Source of the DNA: Planctomycetota bacterium
Lineage (GTDB): Bacteria > Planctomycetota > Phycisphaerae > WQYP01
Direction: 5' to 3'
NCBI GenBank assembly: GCA_021805585.1
Contig: JAJZEY010000151.1
Coordinates: 2,761 to 8,082 of the forward strand
DNA length: 5,322 nt
Position numbers and translations under genes: made by a program. Under the pieces are notes generated by a model. The model was given only the letters and a program-made list of their open reading frames with translations. It was not told the origin of the DNA and ran no database searches. Below are positions 1 to 5,322 of this stretch, in pieces; position 1 is the first letter of the stretch; every line of letters starts with the position of its first letter.

Positions 1-65
1 CGATCCAATCGCATCTGGCAATCTGCGCGATAATGATTCCAGAGGTCCTTGGTAACCCCTCAATT

Positions 66-70
66 AAGGA
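66..70 (+). promoter_or_regulatory. Ribosome-binding site of the phosphorylase gene
   Basis: AAGGA lies 7 bp before the ATG at 78. It favours that start over the in-frame ATG at 33, which follows GCGCGATA with no purine-rich site. The reading frame is open back to the window edge, so an upstream extension is not formally excluded. Confidence 0.6.
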
Positions 71-77
71 ACCAGCC

Positions 78-1934
78 ATGACCGTTTACAAAGATGTCGT
101 TTGCGGCATGCACGTGCACGCAGAATCCGGTTTGGTGGAACAATTGGATGGCGAAGCCTTCTATTTTTGCTCGGATTATTGCCGCCACCAGTTTCTGGAA
201 CATCCGAAGCAATATACGCGACGGCCTCATAAGGTCTTGGATGTCACCGGTAACGGTGATGACGTTTCGCGGCGAATTGCCTATTTTTCGATGGAAATCG
301 CTATTGAATCAGGAATGCCAACCTATAGCGGCGGCCTGGGCGTCCTGGCGGGTGATACACTTAAGTCAAGCGCGGATATCAAACTGCCAACGGTGGGCGT
401 GACGTTGTGTTACAAACGCGGATACTTCACGCAGAGTCTCAGTGCGACCGGCGATCAGCAGGAAAGCGCAACCAACTGGAACCCTGCCGATTTTGCGGTG
501 CTGCTACCGGAACGAGTCAACATTCAGGTCGAAGGCCGCCAGGTGACGATTCGGGCTTGGCGGCGCGATGTAATCGGGAATACCGGGTTTCGAGTGCCGG
601 TGATCTTAATGGACACGGATGATCCGGCAAACACCTCGGCGGATCGCGAACTGACCGATTGGCTCTACGGCGGAGACCAGCGATATCGCCTGATTCAGGA
701 ACTTATTCTGGGGGTGGGAGGCGTTCGGATGCTCGCGGCCCTCGGATATACCGCAGTTCAGCGGTTCCATATGAATGAGGGGCACTCTGCGCTGCTGGTG
801 TTGGAACTGCTTAAGGAGTTCCACGACCTGACATCGGAATGGGCCTTTGAATCGGTACGCAAGCAATGTATCTTCACGACTCATACGCCTATTCCAGCCG
901 GACACGACCGATTTCCCTACAATCTGGTTAAATCCGTGATCGGCGATCAAGAACCGTTGGAAATTATTCGTATGCTCGGTGGGCCGGACGAGTTGAACAT
1001 GACCCTGCTGGCGATGAATATCAGCAAATATGTCAATGGCGTGGCTCGGCGGCATGGCGAAGTATCCCGCCGTCTTTTCACGGATTATTCCGTGGATTCG
1101 ATAACCAACGGTGTACATGCCGCCACCTGGACCAGCGAAAGCTTTCGCCGACTTTACGACGCACGGATTCCGGGATGGAGTTGCGATCCCTGCATGCTCC
1201 GCCGCGCCGTAACGATTTCTAAAAATGCACTCTGGATCGCGCATGAAGCGGCAAAATGCATGTTGATCAAGGAAATCAACCGCAGGGGAGGGGATTTCAC
1301 GGATGACGCGTTTACACTCGGCTTTGCACGACGCGCAACACCATACAAGCGCCATCATCTTCTGCTGTCCGATCCGCACCAGTTGGCGGCAATTGCCCGA
1401 GAATCGGGGCCGATACAAATCGTTTATGCCGGCAAAGCACATCCGAACGATCATGGAGGCAAGGACATTATCCGGTGGATCGTGCGGATGGCCAAAAGCT
1501 GCGGAGCAGGCATTCGCGTGGTTTACCTGGAAAATTATGACATGGATCTGGCACGCCTCATTACTTCCGGCGTTGATCTCTGGATAAATACACCACGCAG
1601 ACCCATGGAGGCCTCCGGCACGTCCGGCATGAAGGCGGCGCTGAATGCCATACCAAGCTTCAGCATCCTGGATGGCTGGTGGCCTGAAGGATGCATTGAG
1701 GATGTCACCGGGTGGTCAATAGGCCGCGATTTCTCGGATATAGGCTCTTCCGGGGATACCGATTCAGACGACGCGGAAGATCTGTATCGAAAACTGCGCG
1801 TTCGCATAGCGCCTATGTTCTATAACGATCGCGACGCCTGGACGGAAATTATGCGGTCAACAGTCACGATTAATGCATCATATTTCAATACGCATCGCAT
1901 GATCCAGCAATATGCCGCCAGTGCGTACGTATAA
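78..1934 (+). CDS. YHS-domain/alpha-glucan phosphorylase fusion (GT35)
   Basis: Predicted to phosphorolyse alpha-1,4-glucans (glycogen or maltodextrins) to glucose-1-phosphate in the cytoplasm, using pyridoxal phosphate. From the chosen start the protein has 618 residues. Residues 6-49 form a YHS/TRASH-like domain with Cys9, Cys31 and Cys35 (C-X21-C-X3-C) around the FYFCSDYC core. From about residue 65 to the end it matches the short bacterial/archaeal GT35 phosphorylases: YSGGLGVLAGD (83-93), HMNEGHSA (231-238), TTHTPIPAGHD (His269), RATPYKR (Arg419, Lys424), AGKAHP, and EASGTSGMKAALN with the likely PLP lysine Lys519. The C-terminus (WTEIM...FNTHRMIQQY) is family-typical, so the gene looks complete. 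It lacks the extra N-terminal region seen in longer archaeal members. The ATG at 78 is chosen because AAGGA lies 7 bp upstream and the YHS domain starts directly after it. An in-frame ATG at 33 would add 15 residues but has no visible ribosome-binding site. The enzyme family is secure; the exact glucan substrate and the role of the YHS domain are inferred. Confidence 0.93.
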   Translation: MTVYKDVVCGMHVHAESGLVEQLDGEAFYFCSDYCRHQFLEHPKQYTRRPHKVLDVTGNGDDVSRRIAYFSMEIAIESGMPTYSGGLGVLAGDTLKSSADIKLPTVGVTLCYKRGYFTQSLSATGDQQESATNWNPADFAVLLPERVNIQVEGRQVTIRAWRRDVIGNTGFRVPVILMDTDDPANTSADRELTDWLYGGDQRYRLIQELILGVGGVRMLAALGYTAVQRFHMNEGHSALLVLELLKEFHDLTSEWAFESVRKQCIFTTHTPIPAGHDRFPYNLVKSVIGDQEPLEIIRMLGGPDELNMTLLAMNISKYVNGVARRHGEVSRRLFTDYSVDSITNGVHAATWTSESFRRLYDARIPGWSCDPCMLRRAVTISKNALWIAHEAAKCMLIKEINRRGGDFTDDAFTLGFARRATPYKRHHLLLSDPHQLAAIARESGPIQIVYAGKAHPNDHGGKDIIRWIVRMAKSCGAGIRVVYLENYDMDLARLITSGVDLWINTPRRPMEASGTSGMKAALNAIPSFSILDGWWPEGCIEDVTGWSIGRDFSDIGSSGDTDSDDAEDLYRKLRVRIAPMFYNDRDAWTEIMRSTVTINASYFNTHRMIQQYAASAYV

Positions 1935-1948
1935 ATGTGCGGTGCCGG
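1931..1948 (+). repeat. Copy 1 of ATAAA-N5-GGTGCCGG motif
   Basis: ATAAATGTGCGGTGCCGG overlaps the phosphorylase stop codon (TAA at 1932-1934). The same 13 fixed positions with identical spacing recur at 2108-2125 and 2500-2517. Flanks beyond the motif are not conserved, so it is not a longer recent duplication. Confidence 0.4.
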
Positions 1949-1954
1949 GTATCA

Positions 1955-1985
1955 AAATCGCCGGGATGCGGCGACACCGCGATTT
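1955..1985. repeat. Inverted repeat with nested alternative hairpin
   Basis: AAATCGC (1955-1961) and GCGATTT (1979-1985) are perfect 7-bp complements. A competing hairpin, CGCCG (1959-1963) with CGGCG (1969-1973) and a 5-nt loop, sits between and overlaps the left arm. It begins 21 bp after the phosphorylase stop codon. Only three T residues close the right arm, so it is at best a weak intrinsic terminator. Confidence 0.4.
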
Positions 1986-2016
1986 CCCATCAGCGGAATC
2001 CGCACCAATTGGCCTT

Positions 2017-2037
2017 TTGCGGGTAGCCTTCCCGCAA
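2017..2037 (+). terminator. Possible weak terminator hairpin after the phosphorylase gene
   Basis: TTGCGGG (2017-2023) pairs perfectly with CCCGCAA (2031-2037) around a 7-nt loop. The sequence after it (GCCTGAATCATTTTAT) is only loosely T-rich, with its T run 11 bases away from the stem, so this is not a textbook intrinsic terminator. An 11-bp odd palindrome, GCGGAATCCGC (1993-2003), lies just before it. On the minus strand no T tract follows the stem. Confidence 0.3.
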
Positions 2038-2078
2038 GCCTGAATCATTTTATCCACGAACTGTGTTTGCGGGGCAAT

Positions 2079-2105
2079 GACCGCCGATTCATAAAGCTGG
2101 CGGTC
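2079..2105. repeat. Inverted repeat GACCGCC/GGCGGTC
   Basis: GACCGCC (2079-2085) and GGCGGTC (2099-2105) form a perfect 7-bp GC-rich stem with a 13-nt loop. On the plus strand it is followed by TTATAAAAT, which overlaps one copy of the local ATAAA-N5-GGTGCCGG motif. It may be a structured 3' end or a secondary terminator; neither strand has a proper T run after it. Confidence 0.35.
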
Positions 2106-2107
2106 TT

Positions 2108-2125
2108 ATAAAATGCAGGTGCCGG
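2108..2125 (+). repeat. Copy 2 of ATAAA-N5-GGTGCCGG motif
   Basis: ATAAAATGCAGGTGCCGG lies in the convergent intergenic region, directly after the GACCGCC/GGCGGTC stem. A degenerate relative, ATAAATGCAACTGGTGCC (2221-2238, spacing 2 bp longer), follows 113 bp later, and an inverted CCGGCACC is at 2182-2189. Confidence 0.4.
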
Positions 2126-2260
2126 AGATTGCCCGTCGGCCGCCGAAATCCATCCGATTCCGACCGCGTCCCGGCGCACCACCGGCACCGCGCTGCGAGG
2201 CGTTTCCGCGTGCCACGGGAATAAATGCAACTGGTGCCAATATGCACTCAATTACAATTA

Positions 2261-3067
2261 TCAGTGATGCAATTTGCGTGTTGTCGGTACCAGCGTCAGG
2301 TCAAAAATGACATGCACCAGGTTGCGTCCCCGGATCACACCGAAAAATGCCGTTGGCGGAATAACGCCGAAATCGCGCATAAACACCACACTTGACGCAT
2401 GAACAATAAATTCGCCGCGTGCATTACGCCTTACCAGCATGCGGGTATGTATTCTACGCGTTACACCGGCAAGGGTCAGTTTACCCAGAACATGAAGTGA
2501 TAAACTAAGGGTGCCGGTCCTTCCTCGGCGACGCAGAATGGCTTTGAGCATCCGAACATATTGATAGCGAATCACCGGATGCTGCTTTGCTTTCAACGCC
2601 CGCTGGATATCGCGATCCATTCCCAGGTGATTGCCGCGAAGCCCGGTCGCGGAAACCGACAATTGCCCAACCGCCCTGCTAATGATCGGAAACTTCGGGA
2701 TTGGAGAATTGCCGGATATGGGTGCCGACGGATAACCGAACAGATGGGCGAGTTTCAACATAGACACGGCGAGCGTCAGGTGGCCACGAACTTTCCTGCT
2801 TTTGCATGACCAGGACCCGATCGTGGCGTCACCTCGCAGTTCCAATCGGCTGGACCGCCAAACCGCCAGGCGAACCAGCGCGGAGGGTGCCGCAGGCACA
2901 GCGCGACCCGGTGTTTTAATCTTGGCCGACGTGATGGCTGAAAAGGCGGCGGTATTGCCGCCGACCAGACACAATGCCAGCAACCAGGCGAATCCCGCGA
3001 GAGGTATGGCCCAAGATATTGGCGACGGCCGCAGGGCTGCGGTTGATTGTTCGGTTGTGCCAATCAT
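2261..3067 (-). CDS. Exported, very basic YceI-like protein
   Basis: A 268-residue protein that I assign to the YceI-like family (periplasmic lipocalin-like barrels; some members bind polyisoprenoids). Residues 17-36 are hydrophobic and fit a signal peptide or N-terminal anchor; a cleavage site after about Ala41 is possible but not clear. The family start motif is SRLELRGDATIGSWS (73-87) and the C-terminal motif is DFGVIPPTAFFGVIRG (232-247). Both align with the neighbouring gene at 3103-3816, which marks the two as paralogs. Compared with that neighbour it has a longer segment after the first strands (about residues 100-120) and is strikingly basic: by my count about 38 Lys/Arg against 7 Asp/Glu after the hydrophobic segment. 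It is last of three genes, 35 bp after the previous stop. The ATG at 3067 lacks a clear Shine-Dalgarno, so translation may depend on the upstream gene. The ligand is unknown; the divergence may mean a different partner, such as an anionic polymer or lipid. Confidence 0.75.
   Translation of the reverse strand: MIGTTEQSTAALRPSPISWAIPLAGFAWLLALCLVGGNTAAFSAITSAKIKTPGRAVPAAPSALVRLAVWRSSRLELRGDATIGSWSCKSRKVRGHLTLAVSMLKLAHLFGYPSAPISGNSPIPKFPIISRAVGQLSVSATGLRGNHLGMDRDIQRALKAKQHPVIRYQYVRMLKAILRRRGRTGTLSLSLHVLGKLTLAGVTRRIHTRMLVRRNARGEFIVHASSVVFMRDFGVIPPTAFFGVIRGRNLVHVIFDLTLVPTTRKLHH
2500..2517 (+). repeat. Copy 3 of ATAAA-N5-GGTGCCGG motif, inside coding DNA
   Basis: ATAAACTAAGGGTGCCGG matches the two intergenic copies at all 13 fixed positions. 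It lies within the minus-strand gene for the basic YceI-like protein, where it encodes part of the TGTLSLSL segment, so coding constraint could explain it without any regulatory role. Confidence 0.25.
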
Positions 3068-3102
3068 TTGAACACCATTCAGTACAAAGGCCTGTTCGAC
3101 CG

Positions 3103-3816
3103 CTATTTCTTTGCCGTCAGATGAACGGACGCGGTAATGCCGACGGTATTGCCCGATCGAATAATGCCCAGCATCGCCGTCGGAGGCTGAACGCCAAAGT
3201 CGGTCATTTTGAGTTTAGCTGCTGTGTTGACGGTCAATGAAGCGTCCGGGTTTCGCGTGACATGAATCACCAGATGAAGCACTTTAGCTACGCCATTGAC
3301 GCTAAGTATTCCGCGGGTCTGAAAATCAACATCGCCTGTTCGATCCGCCTGTCCGGCCAGCAAAGCAGATTTGGTCAACGTATAGGTGATGGATGGGTGG
3401 TGGCCGGCATGCAAGGCACCATCCATCGTACGGTCCATGCCGCCGCCCTCACTGCTCTTGAGCGTATTAACTGGAATCGTCAGCGCTATAGACTTGAGAT
3501 CAAGCGCGTGCTTGCCTGCCCCGTTCCATTTGCCGGCCAGCACCACACGTGCGGTAATCGCCGCGCTCCGGGCAGACCAGTTATGCAATGTCGATGTCCC
3601 ATTTACCTCTACCCGGCTGCCCGATGAAGCAATAAAAATGTGATCCGTCGCCTTTACCGGCATGCCGGAGGCAAATGCAGTCGGCGGCAACATTGCACCG
3701 CTGAAAATCAGAATGGTCCAATACACAGCCTTTACCCGTTGTAATACCATGAATCGAACGGCAAAAAGTAATTTGGAAACAGTTGGAACAAAAATTTTGA
3801 ACTCTAAAACTCGCAT
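3103..3816 (-). CDS. Exported YceI-like family protein
   Basis: A 237-residue YceI-like protein, expected in the periplasm as a lipocalin-like barrel that could bind a hydrophobic ligand. A signal peptide is clear: a basic stretch (QRVK, 26-29), hydrophobic core 30-43, and AFA at 47-49 as likely cleavage site. The mature part opens with SRVEVNGTSTLHNWSARS (67-84), a pattern common in YceI-like proteins, and ends with MTDFGVQPPTAMLGIIRSG (204-222) and a final strand. The start at 3816 has GGAG 7 bp upstream and lies 28 bp after the stop of the barrel gene, so the two are probably co-transcribed. That start gives an unusually long leader of about 49 residues; Met23 (ATG at 3748-3750) would give a standard leader of about 27 residues but has no visible ribosome-binding site. 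The family call is good; the ligand is not known. Confidence 0.85.
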   Translation of the reverse strand: MRVLEFKIFVPTVSKLLFAVRFMVLQRVKAVYWTILIFSGAMLPPTAFASGMPVKATDHIFIASSGSRVEVNGTSTLHNWSARSAAITARVVLAGKWNGAGKHALDLKSIALTIPVNTLKSSEGGGMDRTMDGALHAGHHPSITYTLTKSALLAGQADRTGDVDFQTRGILSVNGVAKVLHLVIHVTRNPDASLTVNTAAKLKMTDFGVQPPTAMLGIIRSGNTVGITASVHLTAKK

Positions 3817-3823
3817 AGTGATA

Positions 3824-3827
3824 CTCC
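3824..3827 (-). promoter_or_regulatory. Ribosome-binding site of the first YceI-like gene
   Basis: Read on the minus strand, GGAG is followed by TATCACT and then the ATG at 3816, a 7-bp spacing. It supports the upstream start over the internal ATG at 3750, which is preceded by AT-rich DNA without a purine-rich site. Confidence 0.55.
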
Positions 3828-3844
3828 GCTAAGGGGACAGGCAA

Positions 3845-5322
3845 TTAAAAGGCGAACGACGTTTCGAACACAATCCCGCTGAACCGCGGGTTACGGTACG
3901 CATCCACCGCGTCCACATCTCCGGCGGATGGCTGGAAATTGTTGTACTGCTCATAAACATATTCCAGCTTTGCCAGCAGGCTTTTGGTAAGCCAGTAACC
4001 GCCGCCCACCTCAAACCGATCCACCCAACCGCTGGATTGCACACCATTAACGGCACCCGCTATGGCATAACTGAAGCGGCCAGCCAGATATAGTGAGGAA
4101 TTGATGTGATAAACACTTTGAAACGATCCGTACAACCAGCGTTCACCATAGCTGGAATCCTGCGTCCAGCCGACAAATGAATACATTTCCCATGGCCAGT
4201 AATTCCAGGTCAAGTCGGTTTGATATGCCTGAACATCGTATCCGTTTAGCGGGGTTATCTGGCCCGGGTCCCCATCCCAGCCGCCGCCGAATACGCCGCC
4301 GTAGACGCCGCCGCTCCGGATAAGATCCATGATCTCATTTCGCTGTTCGCCGGCACCAGGCATTGACGCATTAGCCCCATTGGCAAATCCATCCAGATTG
4401 GAATAGTACACCGATGCGGACAGCCGCAGGTGCGGCAGCGGATACCCCCAAATTTTTGCCAGCACCGCAGGCCGACTGCCATAATCAAAATGCTCCGCCG
4501 TTGATCCACTGGTCAAACCCACAAGCCCATACACTGGCCCACGCGTGCTGTAGGCCTCGGCACCAATTTCTTCGGTGCTGGAATCGACCAGGGGATTACC
4601 GACCAGCGGATTTTCCTGCACGTTCGCATTGTTTGACCGGTGATAGTTGTTGTCCCCGAAATCCACAATAAATGCTCCGGCCTTCACGTTGATGTAATTG
4701 AAAAGGGAAGCCAGCGGTCCGTCGGCAAACGGGCCAGGAAGTTGCTTGAGCACAATAAATCCCTGGTCTCCATAAACTTTACTCTGGTCCGGCCGGCTGG
4801 AAAGAAATACATCAAAAAACACATCCATTTTGCCCGGTATCGTGGCCATGAAATCAAGGTTGCCAAACGGCGTTTGGAATCCGGGATCCAATCCCGCATA
4901 CTGCCCCGCTGGTAATCCATCCGGCGTTGCCCCCGCAAAGCCGCTGGCGAACGCGCTCTGCTGCTCTAATGCCTGGTAGCGTCCGACGGTCTGCAACCCC
5001 ATGTACAAACGCATATCGCCATATTGGCCGATTTGCATTCCCATCGGCGGTGTGCCCGTGAATTCCGGTGTTTCGCGGGTATAGGGCGAAAAATAGTTTT
5101 CACCTGTGGGCGGCGCAAACATCTGGCCGACGGTCGCACCAATATTATTTCCCGATGCGCGGCCGGCCTGCCTTTCAATCTGTGCGGATTCCGCCATAAC
5201 TTTGCGATATTCGCGCTCAATGGCCTGTGTATCCGCAGCCGATTGCGTTGTGGATGCCTGGGCCGAAGCAATACGGGCGTTTTGCGCTCTTAATGCGGCT
5301 ATCTGCTGTTCAAGCCTGGCGG
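3845..5322 (-). CDS. Outer-membrane beta-barrel (porin-like) protein with N-terminal coiled coil, 5' partial
   Basis: The frame is open to the window edge, so the start and signal peptide lie outside; 491 residues are visible. An internal ATG at 5197 is not the real start, because the coding sense continues 41 codons upstream. The visible N-terminus is a coiled coil: in LEQQIAALRAQNARI the residues L, I, L, N and I fall on alternating 4- and 3-residue steps, and charged helical sequence continues to about residue 55. After a Gly/Pro/Ala-rich linker comes a barrel-like region with alternating aromatic and small residues, many Tyr/Trp, and long polar loops, including a Gly-rich loop around 4264-4316. 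The protein ends in IVFETSFAF; a terminal Phe on an amphipathic strand is the usual assembly signal for outer-membrane barrels. Expected role: an outer-membrane channel, perhaps tethered or trimerised by the periplasmic coiled coil. Substrate unknown. It leads two YceI-like genes in an apparent operon. Confidence 0.8.
   Translation of the reverse strand, partial: ARLEQQIAALRAQNARIASAQASTTQSAADTQAIEREYRKVMAESAQIERQAGRASGNNIGATVGQMFAPPTGENYFSPYTRETPEFTGTPPMGMQIGQYGDMRLYMGLQTVGRYQALEQQSAFASGFAGATPDGLPAGQYAGLDPGFQTPFGNLDFMATIPGKMDVFFDVFLSSRPDQSKVYGDQGFIVLKQLPGPFADGPLASLFNYINVKAGAFIVDFGDNNYHRSNNANVQENPLVGNPLVDSSTEEIGAEAYSTRGPVYGLVGLTSGSTAEHFDYGSRPAVLAKIWGYPLPHLRLSASVYYSNLDGFANGANASMPGAGEQRNEIMDLIRSGGVYGGVFGGGWDGDPGQITPLNGYDVQAYQTDLTWNYWPWEMYSFVGWTQDSSYGERWLYGSFQSVYHINSSLYLAGRFSYAIAGAVNGVQSSGWVDRFEVGGGYWLTKSLLAKLEYVYEQYNNFQPSAGDVDAVDAYRNPRFSGIVFETSFAF

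Larger units (their letters stand above)
1935..2260. other. Convergent intergenic region, no gene recognised
   Basis: This 326-bp stretch separates the 3' end of the phosphorylase gene from the 3' end of the minus-strand envelope operon. Short open frames exist on both strands (2045-2251 minus, 2113-2310 plus), but they overlap each other, have low-complexity mixed compositions and resemble no family I know. What it does hold is a series of inverted repeats between 1955 and 2105 and copies of an ATAAA-N5-GGTGCCGG motif. In a convergent arrangement its most likely job is transcription termination for both sides. Confidence 0.6.

Noticed and set aside
1..33. Possible tail of an upstream gene (frame ending at TAA 31-33, or another ending at TAA 53-55)
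   Set aside because: Only 10-17 codons are visible and nothing in them identifies a product, so no call can be supported.
606..1454. 282-codon open frame antisense to the phosphorylase gene
   Set aside because: The opposite strand encodes well-conserved GT35 motifs throughout this stretch. The antisense translation has no recognisable domain, signal or ribosome-binding site.
2045..2310. Two small overlapping open frames in the intergenic region (2045-2251 minus, 2113-2310 plus)
   Set aside because: They overlap on opposite strands, have no good ribosome-binding site and resemble no known protein; chance frames in GC-rich DNA.
2969..2981. Lipobox-like LLALC in the N-terminus of the basic YceI protein
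   Set aside because: The residue before Cys33 is Leu, where a lipobox needs Gly, Ala or Ser, so a lipoprotein call is not supported.
2561..3627. Several plus-strand open frames of 82-121 codons across the YceI genes
   Set aside because: They lie antisense to two paralogous genes whose family motifs are clear; typical shadow frames.
3749..3816. Promoter in the AT-rich stretch at the start of the first YceI gene
   Set aside because: No -35/-10 pair with sensible spacing is convincing, and the 28-bp gap to the upstream gene fits co-transcription.

Overview
The window carries two convergent gene blocks from a Gram-negative (diderm) bacterium of moderately high GC content. The diderm call rests on the minus-strand block, which encodes an outer-membrane beta-barrel protein and two exported YceI-like proteins. 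The phylum cannot be settled from this sequence. The barrel and the YceI style recall planctomycete or acidobacterial proteins, but that is an impression and not a measurement.

Plus strand, 78-1934: one complete gene for a short-type bacterial alpha-glucan (glycogen/maltodextrin) phosphorylase of family GT35. An N-terminal YHS/TRASH-type cysteine domain is fused in front of it. The pyridoxal-phosphate lysine motif and the phosphate- and substrate-binding motifs are intact, so an active enzyme releasing glucose-1-phosphate from alpha-1,4-glucans is expected. The small cysteine domain suggests a metal- or redox-responsive add-on.

Intergenic, 1935-2260: 326 bp between the two converging 3' ends. 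I see no convincing gene. It holds several short dyads that may help end transcription, and copies of a short repeated motif, ATAAA-N5-GGTGCCGG.

Minus strand, 5322 down to 2261: an apparent three-gene operon, read from high to low coordinates. The first gene is a 5'-truncated outer-membrane barrel protein whose visible N-terminus is a coiled coil. It is followed after 28 bp by a YceI-like protein, and after a further 35 bp by a second, very basic YceI-like paralog. All three products are expected in the cell envelope: barrel in the outer membrane, YceI proteins in the periplasm. This suggests a shared envelope function, possibly handling of a hydrophobic ligand, but no substrate can be read from the sequence.

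No RNA genes, CRISPR arrays, insertion sequences or phage genes were seen.
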